Translations under genes and position numbers: made by a program
Notes under the pieces: model-generated
Seen by the model: the letters and a program-made list of their open reading frames with translations, nothing else
What the model was told of the DNA's origin: nothing
Databases searched by the model: none
From: Variovorax sp. YR216
GTDB lineage: Bacteria; Pseudomonadota; Gammaproteobacteria; Burkholderiales; Burkholderiaceae_C
Reading direction: 5' to 3'
Length of the DNA: 39,742 nt
Assembly (NCBI RefSeq): GCF_900107745.1
Contig: NZ_FNRO01000032.1
Coordinates: 1 to 39,742 of the forward strand
Part shown: in pieces, positions 16,040 to 24,320 of the stretch
Numbering within the stretch: position 1 is the stretch's first letter
Layout of the letters: every line of letters starts with the position of its first letter

Positions 16040-16588
16040 ATGATCAAGCGCCCTGGGCCACTCCACGCGCAATGCTGTGAAGGGGAGCGCACCGGCCGCA
16101 CGAGACGGACCAGAAGTCGGAGTCCATCCATTTCTTGGGGGTGCGCAGTGCAGCAGAGATCCGGTCAGGTCGACCGGGATTGTCTCCCGTGGCGCGTTGA
16201 CAGGAAGGCGCTGGAGGAGGCCTTGCTTCAACTGGTGATGAACGCAAATACCGCGATGCCGGACGGAGGACGATTGCTATTTCGCGCCTCGGTCGAACGG
16301 CACAGTTGCACTGAGGGCACGTCACTCGAAGTTGTCGATACGGGTACCGGGATGAGCGCTGCCATCCTGCTGGTGGCCGCTTTGCCGTTCTTCACGACAA
16401 AGGAGCGCTCTGCGCTGTCAGGCATGGGACTGCCGGCCGTCGCGGGATTTGCGGCGCAGTCGGGCGGACACATGGACATGACCTCGGTCGTCGGCGTTGG
16501 CACTACGGTCACGCTGAAGCTGCCAACGTTTGAGCGCCGTGTCGAGCATTCTTCCGAGAAAGTCAGCGAAGGCGCTCGTTTGTGTTGA
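16040..16588 (+). pseudogene. Histidine kinase ATPase-domain fragment
   Basis: From about 16190 this frame encodes the C-terminal HATPase_c domain: N-box LLQLVMNANTAMPDGG, G1-box VVDTGTGMS, F-box LPFFTTKER, G2-box SGMGLPAVAGFAAQSGGH and the final GVGTTVTLKLP strand. The phospho-acceptor helix, dimerisation region and sensor domain are missing, and the first 40 residues read as unrelated Arg/Ser-rich sequence. The ATG lies 3 bases after the hyfI stop, so the fragment could still be translated as the last cistron. It is most simply the leftover of a hybrid histidine kinase after a deletion. Confidence 0.7.
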
Positions 16589-16951
16589 ACGACGAAGGGC
16601 TGTATCCGAGCCGAACGAGCGTCGGCAACGGGCCCGCGGCCCCTCGTCGGCGACCGGCTACAGCCACAACCGGGCATTCGCGACGGTCCGGTTCAGGCGC
16701 CCAGATCTAAGGTTTCCGGAGCACCGGGGCCGGCGCCGAATACCTCGACGTTCCAGCCCTCTCGCATAGTGATCACCTGGAAAGAGCCCATCACGGCGCA
16801 ATCGCTCCTACCCGTGCAACGCGGGGCGTCAACGGCGAGCAGCCAACCGAGTCGGACCGACCGGGAACGCTATCGCGCTGCCGCGACGCAATGCCTTCTG
16901 GCCCGGACTTCTTCGACTGAACAACGCGACTTTCTGGTTTTGTCGCGATGG
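16589..16951. other. 363-base stretch without a recognisable gene
   Basis: No reading frame here resembles a gene in composition or start signals. The only structured element seen is the hairpin at 16925-16947 behind the sdhB-like gene. The stretch probably contains further debris of the kinase gene, whose response-receiver part, if there was one, is not readable. Confidence 0.5.
16925..16947 (-). terminator. Hairpin downstream of the sdhB-like gene
   Basis: CGCGAC and GTCGCG form a perfect 6-bp stem around 11 bases, and a further base pair is possible. On the minus strand it lies just after the sdhB-like stop codon and is followed by a short TTGTT stretch. This gives a moderate candidate for an intrinsic terminator. 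Confidence 0.45.
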
Positions 16952-17650
16952 CTAAACACCTCGGCGTACCATCATCTGTTTGATCTTTCCGATCGCCGCA
17001 GCAGGGACCAGCCCCTTGGGGCAAACGTCGACGCAGTTCAGGACGTCCCTGCAGCGGAACAGGCGGTAAGGGTCCTCAAGATTGTCAAGGCGCTCTTCGG
17101 TTGCTTGGTCGCGGTTGTCGGCGAGGAACCGGTAGGCCTGCAGCAGACCCGCGGGTCCTACGTACTTGTCGGGATTCCACCAAAAGCTCGGACAAGCGGT
17201 CGAACAGCAAGCGCACAGGATGCACTCATAGAGGCCGTTCAGTTCATCGCGTGCCACGGGAGACTGCAGCCGCTCCCGATCGGGCGGTGGATCGTCATTG
17301 ATGAGGTATGGCTTGATCGAGTGGTATTGCTTGAAGAACTGCGTCATGTCCACGATCAGGTCACGGATCACCGGAAGGCCGGGCAGCGGCTTCAGCACCA
17401 CCGTTCGCGGAAGCGTACGCATGTTGGTCAAGCATGCGAGTCCGTTCTTGCCATTGATGTTCATTGCATCCGAGCCACAGATGCCTTCGCGACATGAGCG
17501 CCGGAAGCTCAGACTCGGGTCGATCGCTTTCAGCTTGATGAGTGCGTCCAGCAACATCCGCTCCCCATCCCCGACTTCGGTTTCGAAGACCTGCATTCTC
17601 GGCTTGACATCAACGTCCGGGTCGTAACGGTAAATGCGGAAGGCGTGCAT
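16952..17650 (-). CDS. sdhB: Orphan succinate dehydrogenase iron-sulfur subunit (SdhB paralogue)
   Basis: This 232-residue protein is full length and has all cluster cysteines: Cys53, 58, 61 and 73 for [2Fe-2S]; Cys143, 146, 149 and 210 for [4Fe-4S]; Cys153, 200 and 206 for [3Fe-4S]. The quinone-site motif PSFWWNPDKYVGPAGL is present. The residue after Cys200, His207 in E. coli SdhB and usually His in the family, is Arg201 here, and KGLNP has become KGLVP. AAAGGA lies 6 bases before the ATG at 17650. No sdhA, sdhC or sdhD lies nearby, which is unusual, since sdhB normally belongs to sdhCDAB. It may be a spare subunit or one for a different flavoprotein partner. Confidence 0.9.
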   Translation of the reverse strand: MHAFRIYRYDPDVDVKPRMQVFETEVGDGERMLLDALIKLKAIDPSLSFRRSCREGICGSDAMNINGKNGLACLTNMRTLPRTVVLKPLPGLPVIRDLIVDMTQFFKQYHSIKPYLINDDPPPDRERLQSPVARDELNGLYECILCACCSTACPSFWWNPDKYVGPAGLLQAYRFLADNRDQATEERLDNLEDPYRLFRCRDVLNCVDVCPKGLVPAAAIGKIKQMMVRRGV

Positions 17651-17779
17651 CGCGGTCCTTTCGAATCCCAATCCAGAAGCGAACATTGCAAAAGTCGATG
17701 GTGGTACGGGCCATCGATTGCACAAGCGGCGCGCGCTAGGTCAAACTTGAGACCCTACAGCCCGTGGCGAGAGTTCTAC

Positions 17780-18181
17780 ATGCCTGACAAGAAGCCAAAC
17801 TCTAGAGATCGCTCACATCAACGTCAAACGGTCTCCGCCGGAAGGGGGGGTGATCGCAAGGTGAAGACGTCAAGCATCCAAGCAAACCTCGCCTCCGACA
17901 ACGGGCCGGAGATCACCCCGCCTTTGAGCGACGCAGAGCTGGTACAACTGCGCGTTCGCGTCATCGCGCTGGAGAACATCGTGATTGCTCTTCTCGCACA
18001 AGCGCCCGAGCGTCATCTGGAGCTTGCCCGCGAGATGGCGGTCTACATTTCTCCTAGGCAGGGTTTCACGCCTCATCCGTTGACCGTGCATGCGGCCGCC
18101 GAGATGAACAGTCTTGTGAGACGAGCCGATGCTTTCCGAACCGGGGAGCAAGCTGGGTGGGATGGGGCGAAGACGGAGTGA
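17780..18181 (+). CDS. Hypothetical protein, 133 aa
   Basis: This protein has a basic, disordered N-terminus (about residues 1-45, rich in Lys, Arg, Ser and Gln). A folded helical part follows, containing LSDAELVQLRVRVIALENIVIALLAQAPERHLELAREMAVYI, which looks like a leucine-rich coiled coil, possibly for dimerisation. The family is not recognised. The start at 17780 is an ATG after GGCGAGAG. It is divergent from the sdhB-like gene over 129 bases that contain a short TCAAACTTGA palindrome at 17741-17750. Confidence 0.5.
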   Translation: MPDKKPNSRDRSHQRQTVSAGRGGDRKVKTSSIQANLASDNGPEITPPLSDAELVQLRVRVIALENIVIALLAQAPERHLELAREMAVYISPRQGFTPHPLTVHAAAEMNSLVRRADAFRTGEQAGWDGAKTE

Positions 18182-18253
18182 ACCGATCCGCATGCCGGAG
18201 ATGTTGACGGTCTGCTTTTTGGCTCAGAGTCCATGCAGGGCTAGGACCGCTCC

Positions 18254-18350
18254 GGGCACGTACCCGCCCATCCACCCTGCCCTCCGGGGGGACGCTTTAC
18301 GCTGCAGAACGGCATTCCCCGGTCTGCCTTTCGACGGCAATTCCGGCCCC
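18254..18350 (+). repeat. Dispersed intergenic repeat, copy C
   Basis: This copy runs from GGGCACGTACCCGCCC to GGCAATTCCGGCCCC and is almost identical to copy A (97-192). The most visible differences are GGGG for GGAA near the middle and a C for G at the end. It lies between the 133-aa gene and the convergent LysR gene. The left part seen in B, D and E is missing. The orientation is the same as in the others. Confidence 0.8.
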
Positions 18351-18463
18351 TTCCGGTCGATTGCAACGTTCCAGCCAATGACAGAGACGCGCCGCATTGC
18401 GGTCATGCGGGCTAAAGGCAGGCCGCTCTCCCGGAGATGCTTTTGACGGGAATGCCTTACAGA

Positions 18464-19348
18464 TCAAGCGTCAAGCGGCCAGGCCTCCTGCAGATGCTTC
18501 AACAGAGCTGCGACGCGAGAGACTTTCATTCGACGTCTTGGCACATAGGCCTTGAACCAGTTCTCCTGCGGCGCGAAGTCGGGCAGCACCACCTCAAGCT
18601 GTCCGGCGGCGATCGCGTCCAATGCTATGTAGGTCGGCAGCAGCGCCAGTCCGAGTCCGGCTACCGCCGCCTGAAGTAGCGTCTGGTTGTCATCTGCGAG
18701 AAGGCGCGCGTGCACATCCACCGAGAGAGTCCCCCTGTTGCTCTGAAAAGCCCAGGTTGTTCCCGTCGCTGAAAACACCAGGCACGCGCAATCGGGAAGC
18801 TCTCGGGGATGCTCAATTGCCGGCTGCGCGCGCAGATAGGATGGCGCCGCGCACAGTAGTGGTTTCACTGGACGCAGCGGAATGTCGACCACGCCTTCGT
18901 AGCTCGCGGCGCGGCCGCTGATCGAGAGGTCGAACCCGCCCTCGGCGGGATTGGCGGAGCGGTCCTCCAGCGCGATCTGCATCGTGATGCCCGGGTGGAG
19001 GCGCAAGAACTCGCTGAAGACGGCGCCGAGCTGCATCATCGTCAATGAGGTGGGTGCCATGATCTTCAGATGGCCGCCAAGTGCCGCTTCATCGCCCTCG
19101 ACCGAGCCAAGCAATTCCTCGAACTGCGCCACGACCGAGGAAGCTTTTGCGTGGAGCTTTTCTCCGGCTTCGGTGAGAGCGACCCGCCGCGTCGTCCGGT
19201 CGAACAACTTCGATTTGAGTTCCGCCTCGAGCTGGCTCACACGCTTCGCGACGACCGAAGGCACGACGCCGAGCTGGCGCGCGGCCTCGGAAAAATTGCC
19301 GCATCGCACGACCGCCACGAAGGTCTGCATGTGGGTCACGACGTCCAT
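18464..19348 (-). CDS. LysR-family regulator of the aromatic-acid module
   Basis: This 294-residue regulator has an N-terminal winged helix-turn-helix (residues 3-62, with NFSEAARQLGVVPSVVAKRVSQLEAEL) followed by a linker helix and a LysR substrate-binding domain (about 90-290). It is divergently transcribed from the AAHS transporter operon over 168 bases, the usual arrangement in which a LysR protein activates its neighbour in response to a pathway compound. Candidate dyads lie at 19371-19401. The inducer is probably an aromatic acid handled by the downstream genes, which is inference. Length and start are typical. Confidence 0.88.
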   Translation of the reverse strand: MDVVTHMQTFVAVVRCGNFSEAARQLGVVPSVVAKRVSQLEAELKSKLFDRTTRRVALTEAGEKLHAKASSVVAQFEELLGSVEGDEAALGGHLKIMAPTSLTMMQLGAVFSEFLRLHPGITMQIALEDRSANPAEGGFDLSISGRAASYEGVVDIPLRPVKPLLCAAPSYLRAQPAIEHPRELPDCACLVFSATGTTWAFQSNRGTLSVDVHARLLADDNQTLLQAAVAGLGLALLPTYIALDAIAAGQLEVVLPDFAPQENWFKAYVPRRRMKVSRVAALLKHLQEAWPLDA

Positions 19349-19370
19349 TGGGCTGCTCCTTGGCCAGCTG

Positions 19371-19401
19371 GCACTTGTGCAAAATATAGCTAGGTGATTG
19401 C
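19371..19401. promoter_or_regulatory. Candidate LysR binding region, dyads between LysR and MFS genes
   Basis: GCACTTGTGC at 19371-19380 is a perfect palindrome with a two-base centre. It overlaps an A/T-rich GCAA-N15-TTGC dyad at 19379-19401 that contains T-N11-A spacings. The position, 23-53 bases before the LysR start codon, fits an autoregulatory and activating site. The assignment is by position and symmetry only. Confidence 0.4.
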
Positions 19402-19516
19402 CAAAATTCAGTTTAATTTACTTTGTTCGGAATCAATAAACTTCGCTCACCCCCACAACCATACGTCCGGTGCCTACTCGAGGCCACCGGACCAAGTGGT
19501 CCAACAGGAGACAAAA

Positions 19517-20872
19517 GTGAGCAATGCTTCGCCATCGCTGGACGTCAAGTCCTTCATCGATCGCAGAGGGATCACGGCCACGCAGTGGCTAGTGGTCATT
19601 CTGTGCTTCCTCATCGTCGCCTCCGACGGCATGGACGTGGCGATCATGGGGTTCCTGGCCCCTTCGATCATTCAGGAGTGGGGCATCTCTCGTGCCGGCT
19701 TTGGTCTGGTGATGAGCGCCGCACCGGTCGGCCTCGTGCTCGGCGCCCTGGTCGCGGGGCCCTCATCGGATCGCCTGGGGCGCAAGACGGTCCTCCTTGC
19801 CTCGGTGCTGGCCTTCGGCGTCTTCAGCATCGTGGCCGCATTCACGCAGGACGTCTCCCAACTCGTTGCGCTGCGTTTTCTCACCGGCATCGGCCTGGGC
19901 GCCGCAATGCCCAACACCACCACCCTGCTGGCCGAATACATCCCTGAGCGTCGACGGTCGCTGTTGATCACCGTGATGTTCATCGGCTTCGGCGTGGGCT
20001 CCGCGGTCGTCGGCTTCGCAGCCGGCTGGATGATCCCCAATTTCGGCTGGCGCTCGGTGCTCATCGCCGGGGGCGTGTTGCCCCTGGTGCTGCTGCCGTT
20101 CCTGGTCTTCTTCCTCCCCGAGTCCGTGCGGTTCATGTTGGTTCGCCGCTTCCCGGCCGAGCGCATCGCCGCGACCCTCGGACGTGTCTGCAAGACCAAA
20201 TTCGCGGCAGGCACGAGCTTCTTTGCGCCAGAGCCGACGGTGAAGGCGAAAAGGCCCATCGGCGTGCTCTTCTCGCAGGGCTACACACTGATCACCGTAT
20301 CGCTCTGGGTCACCTATTTCATGGGTTTGCTGGTCATCTACCTGATCACCGGCTGGCTACCCACCTTGATGAAGGATGCCGGCCTTCCGATCACGCAGGC
20401 CGCCAACATCACCGCCATGTTCCAGACCGGCGGCATCCTCGGCGCCGTGCTCACCGGCTGGTTGATGGATCGCCTCAAGCCGACCCTCGTGATCGCTGCA
20501 GCCTATCTGGGAGGCGCCCTGTGTGTCTTCGGCGTCGGCGGCGCCGGTGCGACTGCCGCCAGCCTGCCGCTGTGGATGCTGGCAGCCGGCTTTTTCATGA
20601 ACGGCGCTCAGACCGGCCTCAATGCTTTCGCCCCTGCCTGCTATCCCACCATGGCCCGCGCTACCGGTGTCAGTTGGATGCAGGGCATGGGTCGCTTCGG
20701 CAGCATCCTGGGCTCGGCCGTCGGCGGCATCCTGCTGGGCATGGGATGGGGTTTCGCTGGCATCGTTTCGGCACTGGCCATCCCGGCCGCCATCGCCGCC
20801 GTCACGATCCTAACCGGCCAGCTCGCAGCCAGACGCGTACCGCCCGTCGCCGAGGCATTGGCCCACTCTTGA
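19517..20872 (+). CDS. AAHS-family aromatic acid:H+ symporter (MFS)
   Basis: This 451-residue major facilitator has 12 transmembrane segments. The acidic signature of aromatic acid/H+ symporters is seen in TM1 (ASDGMDVAIMGFLAPSI, with Asp37 and Asp40), and the loop 2-3 motif is GPSSDRLGRKT. Family members (PcaK, VanK, BenK) take up hydroxy- and methoxy-benzoates. The start is GTG at 19517, with GGAG 6 bases upstream. The frame is open further upstream to 19394, but that part overlaps the regulatory region. It leads the operon of reductase, oxygenase and ring-cleavage genes, so it probably imports their substrate. Confidence 0.88.
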   Translation: MSNASPSLDVKSFIDRRGITATQWLVVILCFLIVASDGMDVAIMGFLAPSIIQEWGISRAGFGLVMSAAPVGLVLGALVAGPSSDRLGRKTVLLASVLAFGVFSIVAAFTQDVSQLVALRFLTGIGLGAAMPNTTTLLAEYIPERRRSLLITVMFIGFGVGSAVVGFAAGWMIPNFGWRSVLIAGGVLPLVLLPFLVFFLPESVRFMLVRRFPAERIAATLGRVCKTKFAAGTSFFAPEPTVKAKRPIGVLFSQGYTLITVSLWVTYFMGLLVIYLITGWLPTLMKDAGLPITQAANITAMFQTGGILGAVLTGWLMDRLKPTLVIAAAYLGGALCVFGVGGAGATAASLPLWMLAAGFFMNGAQTGLNAFAPACYPTMARATGVSWMQGMGRFGSILGSAVGGILLGMGWGFAGIVSALAIPAAIAAVTILTGQLAARRVPPVAEALAHS

Positions 20873-20895
20873 AGCCGCAGGAGGCCTGCAGGCTT
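20872..20895 (+). terminator. Intercistronic hairpin after the transporter gene
   Basis: AAGCCGCAGG and CCTGCAGGCTT pair with one bulged base around a three-base loop, right at the stop codon of the transporter gene. There is no good T-tract afterwards. It may reduce readthrough or set different transcript stability for the transporter and the enzyme genes. Confidence 0.4.
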
Positions 20896-20922
20896 CCGTC
20901 TTCATCCTCCAAGGAGTACCCC

Positions 20923-21900
20923 ATGGCACGACCCAATTTCGACGTGCAGGTCACCGGTGTTCGCCAGTTGACCGATCGCGTGCGTGAATACCTGTTGACC
21001 AGCGCCGACGGCACGCAGCTTCCCTCGTTCTCCGCCGGCTCGCACGTGTCTCTCCACACTGTCTCGAAGGAGCGTGGGCTCATCGTTCGGCACTATTCCC
21101 TGGTTGGCGGCTGCACCCTCGATGACGATGCGCGCAACACCTACCGAATCGCCGTGCAGCGCGAAGACCATGCACGAGGCTCGGCGCACATCCACAAGAC
21201 ACTCGAGGTGGGCAGCCGGCTGCAGATTGGGCCGCCGACCAACAACTTCCCACTGGACCGCCGGGACCAGAATGTGCTGCTCATCGCCGGAGGCATCGGC
21301 ATCACGCCGATCTTCTCGATGGCGCGCAGCCTGCAGCGCCGTCGCTGCGACTACCGGGTCTTCTATGCCGGCCGCCAGGCCGCGAGCATGGCCTATCACG
21401 GGGAGCTGGCAGATCTGGCGGGCGCACGGGTTGGCTTCCACTACAGCAATACCCAGGGCCATCCCGACATCGAGGCATTGCTGCGCAGCCAGCCCGAAGG
21501 CACGCGTGTCTATGTGTGCGGGCCCAGGCCGATGATCGATGCCACCCACGCGGCCGCAGAACGCCTCGGCTGGAACCCCGATCGCGTGCGCAGCGAGATG
21601 TTCACGGCGTCAGTGTCGGCGGATGCGAGGCCCTTCACGGTCCATCTTCAACGGTCCAACAAGACGGTACAGGTCGGCAGCGACGTGAGCACTCTCGACG
21701 CGCTGCTGGCCGATGGCGTGCCCGTGCTGTTCGATTGCCGACGCGGCGAATGCGGCCTCTGCCCGCTGCCGGTGGTGTCCACCGATGCCGGCATCGAGCA
21801 CCACGATCACTACCTGTCGGCCGAAGAGAAATCGTCCGACGAGTCGCTTTGCATCTGCGTGTCACGAGCCCGGGGAAGCCGGCTCGTGCTTGATGCCTGA
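20923..21900 (+). CDS. VanB-type PDR oxidoreductase (FMN, NAD, 2Fe-2S)
   Basis: This 325-residue reductase passes electrons from NAD(P)H to a Rieske oxygenase. The order is that of phthalate-dioxygenase-reductase proteins: a flavin domain with RHYSL (56-60), a pyridine-nucleotide domain with LIAGGIGITPI (120-130) and VCGPRPM (198-204), and a C-terminal plant-type ferredoxin domain with Cys272, Cys277, Cys280 and Cys310 (C-x4-C-x2-C-x29-C). AAGGAG lies about 7 bases before the ATG at 20923. The next gene, a Rieske oxygenase, follows within 22 bases and is the obvious partner. VanB of vanillate demethylase is the nearest named relative by architecture. Confidence 0.9.
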   Translation: MARPNFDVQVTGVRQLTDRVREYLLTSADGTQLPSFSAGSHVSLHTVSKERGLIVRHYSLVGGCTLDDDARNTYRIAVQREDHARGSAHIHKTLEVGSRLQIGPPTNNFPLDRRDQNVLLIAGGIGITPIFSMARSLQRRRCDYRVFYAGRQAASMAYHGELADLAGARVGFHYSNTQGHPDIEALLRSQPEGTRVYVCGPRPMIDATHAAAERLGWNPDRVRSEMFTASVSADARPFTVHLQRSNKTVQVGSDVSTLDALLADGVPVLFDCRRGECGLCPLPVVSTDAGIEHHDHYLSAEEKSSDESLCICVSRARGSRLVLDA

Positions 21901-21922
21901 ATTCCCAATGCAGGAGAAAGAA

Positions 21923-23032
21923 ATGGACCTGATCGTTGAGCGCCCCGTCGAATTCGTGGTGCGTGAAGAACGTGAATTTGTGCTTGGGGGATTCGCGGAC
22001 CACACCACGCCTTTGATTCGCAACTGCTGGTACGTTGCCGCGATGGCGAGCGAAGTCACGCGCGACATCATCAGTCGCCGTCTGCTCGGTGTCGACGTGG
22101 CGCTGTATCGGACCCTAGCCGGAGAGCCGGTAGCCGTGCGCAATCGCTGCCCCCACCGTTCGTTCCCGCTGGCCAAGGGCAAGCTGGTGGGCGACGTGCT
22201 CATGTGCGGCTACCACGGCATGCAGTTCGATCCGTCCGGGCGCTGCGTCAACATGCCGGCCATGCCCATCGTGCCCACTAATGCCAACGTACGGAGCTTT
22301 CCGACGGTGGAGCGCGGGCCACTGATCTGGATCTGGATGGGCGATGCCGACCACGCCGACGAGAGCCTGGTCCCGGACACTTCGTGGTTGGCCAGCCCGG
22401 AATGGAAGAGCGTCAGTGGCAGCTTCCACATCGCTTCGGACTACGTGGCAATGCACGAGAACCTCCTTGACCAGACCCACTTCCCCTTCCTGCACCCGGG
22501 CGCGATCGGCACGCCGGAATACGCCCGGTCCAAGCTGAAGGTGCGCGAGGAGAACAACAGGATCATCATCGACCGCGAGCTGCGGAATTCGCCACCGCCG
22601 GCCGTCTATGGCGTGCCCACAGGTCTCACCGGCAAGCCGGTCGATCGCTTCTCGGATGCGCGCTTCGTCTCGCCGGCATTGCACACCGCCTATGCGCGCA
22701 TCGTGGACAACCACGATCCTAGCGGAGAGCCGCGCACCTACCGGTTCAACATCAGCCACATCTTCACGCCGGAGACGAACGGCGGCATCCACTACTGGTG
22801 GTTCTGCAGCCGAAACTTCAATCTCGAGGACAAGGCCGCCGACGATCATCTGCTAGCGGCCTCGACCAAGGCCTACCAGGAAGACGTGGACGCGCTCGAA
22901 TGGATCCTGGATGTCGTGAGCAACGACACCGAGCCTCAGTTCGACTTGAACTTCGCGCCCGACAAGCCCGGCCTGCTGATGCGCCAGGTGCTCTATCGGC
23001 TTGCCGCCGCCGAAGCCGGCGTGGCGCTCTGA
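21923..23032 (+). CDS. VanA-like Rieske non-heme iron oxygenase
   Basis: This 369-residue oxygenase has a Rieske [2Fe-2S] domain with Cys76-x-His78 and Cys95-x2-His98 (CPHRSFPL, CGYHGMQF). The catalytic domain has the mononuclear iron site in ENLLDQTHFPFLH (Asn180, Asp183, His186, His191), with Asp321 or Asp323 as the likely third ligand. This architecture matches single-component O-demethylases such as vanillate demethylase VanA and related methoxybenzoate enzymes, not two-subunit ring dioxygenases. A GGAGAAAGAA site precedes the ATG at 21923. With the reductase upstream and a catechol-type ring-cleavage enzyme downstream, it probably makes the diphenol that LigAB opens. Exact substrate unknown. 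Confidence 0.88.
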   Translation: MDLIVERPVEFVVREEREFVLGGFADHTTPLIRNCWYVAAMASEVTRDIISRRLLGVDVALYRTLAGEPVAVRNRCPHRSFPLAKGKLVGDVLMCGYHGMQFDPSGRCVNMPAMPIVPTNANVRSFPTVERGPLIWIWMGDADHADESLVPDTSWLASPEWKSVSGSFHIASDYVAMHENLLDQTHFPFLHPGAIGTPEYARSKLKVREENNRIIIDRELRNSPPPAVYGVPTGLTGKPVDRFSDARFVSPALHTAYARIVDNHDPSGEPRTYRFNISHIFTPETNGGIHYWWFCSRNFNLEDKAADDHLLAASTKAYQEDVDALEWILDVVSNDTEPQFDLNFAPDKPGLLMRQVLYRLAAAEAGVAL

Positions 23033-23042
23033 GGGGCGCACC

Positions 23043-23885
23043 GTGGCACATATCGTTGGCGGCATCGGCACCTCCCACGTTCCCACGATCGGCGTGGCGT
23101 ACGACAAGGGCAAGCAGGAAGATCCGGCGTGGAAGCCGCTCTTCGACGGTTACCGGCCGGTGGCGCAGTGGCTCAGGGAGAAAGAGGTCGACACGCTCGT
23201 CTTCTTCTACAACGACCACTGCTCTGCCTTCTTCTTCGACCTCTATCCGACCTTCTCGTTGGGCATCGGCGAACGATTCCAGATCGCCGACGAAGGCGCC
23301 GGGCTTCGCGACTTGCCGCCGGTACGCGGCGACGTGGAGTTCCAGGCGCACATGGCGGAATCGTTGGTGAACGACGAATTCGACATCGCAACGTTCCAGG
23401 ACAGGCCGCTCGACCACGGATGCGCTTCACCGCTGCCGCTGCTATGGCCTCATAGGCCGGATTGGCCGGGCACGTTGGTTCCGATTGCCGTCAACGTGCT
23501 TCAGTTTCCGCTGCCGACCGCGAGGCGCTGCTGGAAGCTCGGGCAAACTGTCCGCCGGGCGATCGAGAGCTACCCTCAGGACTTGCGAGTCGCAGTCGTC
23601 GGCACAGGCGGCTTGTCGCATCAGGTTCACGGCGAGCGCACTGGCTTCAACAACGAGCAGTGGGACCACGAGTTCCTGCACCTGCTCGAGCACCAGCCCG
23701 AGAAGCTCGCAGCGATGAAGCACGCCGACTACATGCGGCTCGGCGGCGCGGAAAGCGTCGAGCAGATCATGTGGCTGGCGATGCGCGGCGCGATAGGCGA
23801 TCGCGTGCGCAAAGTGCATCAGAACTACTACCTGGCCACCACGACGGCAATGACGGTCGCGGTCTTCGAGGATGGCTGCGCATGA
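23043..23885 (+). CDS. ligB: Extradiol ring-cleavage dioxygenase beta subunit (LigB/PmdB-like)
   Basis: This 280-residue catalytic subunit belongs to the class III (LigB-type) extradiol dioxygenases. Fe(II) ligands correspond to His12 (GTSHVPTIG), His59 (YNDHC) and Glu239 (GGAESVEQ); the acid-base His is His192 (GTGGLSHQVHGER). The pattern is that of protocatechuate 4,5-dioxygenase; the gallate enzyme DesB is longer and fused, which this is not. The start is GTG at 23043, with GAGGGG 7 bases upstream. It overlaps ligA by four bases (ATGA). The expected product is a carboxy-hydroxymuconate semialdehyde if the substrate is protocatechuate. Confidence 0.92.
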   Translation: MAHIVGGIGTSHVPTIGVAYDKGKQEDPAWKPLFDGYRPVAQWLREKEVDTLVFFYNDHCSAFFFDLYPTFSLGIGERFQIADEGAGLRDLPPVRGDVEFQAHMAESLVNDEFDIATFQDRPLDHGCASPLPLLWPHRPDWPGTLVPIAVNVLQFPLPTARRCWKLGQTVRRAIESYPQDLRVAVVGTGGLSHQVHGERTGFNNEQWDHEFLHLLEHQPEKLAAMKHADYMRLGGAESVEQIMWLAMRGAIGDRVRKVHQNYYLATTTAMTVAVFEDGCA

Positions 23886-24241
23886 ACCCGCAACTGGAAG
23901 GAGCCGAGCAACTCGAAGGCACCTACGTCTTCGATCTTAGGGTCAGCAATCGTGCGCTGAAGATCAACCGATTCTTCTGGCGCCTGACGCAGCCTGCCTG
24001 GCGCGAGCGTTTCGTCAAGGACGAGGCGGCCCTCATGCGAGAGGCAGGGCTGAGCGATGAGGAACGCGCACTCGTCAGAGCGCGCGACTGGATTGGCCTG
24101 ATTCGGCACGGCGTGAACTTCTTCGTGCTGGAGAAGTTCGCGCGTGTGGTGAAGCACACGAACCTCGAGGTCTACGCCTCGATGCGCGGTGAGAGCCTGG
24201 AGGACTTCCTGCAAACCAGGCGGGTGCCGGATGCAAAATGA
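23882..24241 (+). CDS. ligA: Extradiol dioxygenase alpha subunit (LigA/PmdA-like)
   Basis: This 119-residue helical subunit caps the active site of the LigB partner. It shows the family segments GTYVFDLRVSNRALKINRF at 13-31 and DWIGLIRHGVNFFVLEKFARV at 63-83. Its ATG overlaps the ligB stop codon, so the two are translated together. It is somewhat shorter than Sphingobium LigA. A strong hairpin after the stop closes the operon. The genes that normally process the ring-opened product (ligC, ligI, ligJ, ligK types) do not follow. Confidence 0.9.
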   Translation: MNPQLEGAEQLEGTYVFDLRVSNRALKINRFFWRLTQPAWRERFVKDEAALMREAGLSDEERALVRARDWIGLIRHGVNFFVLEKFARVVKHTNLEVYASMRGESLEDFLQTRRVPDAK

Positions 24242-24261
24242 AGCTTAGGGATGGAATGGGC

Positions 24262-24300
24262 GAATGACCGCAGTCGTGTGAAGCGGTCATTCCAGTGTTC
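24262..24300 (+). terminator. Hairpin terminator after ligBA
   Basis: GAATGACCGC (24262-24271) and GCGGTCATTC (24283-24292) form a perfect 10-bp stem around 11 bases, about 20 bases after the ligA stop. The following CAGTGTTCCTTC is only moderately T-rich. This is the end of the aromatic operon. Confidence 0.7.
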
Positions 24301-24320
24301 CTTCGCATCTGACGCCCCTG

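Noticed and set aside
23043..24241. Gallate dioxygenase DesB
   Set aside because: DesB is a longer single protein with a fused small domain; here two separate genes have LigB and LigA lengths.
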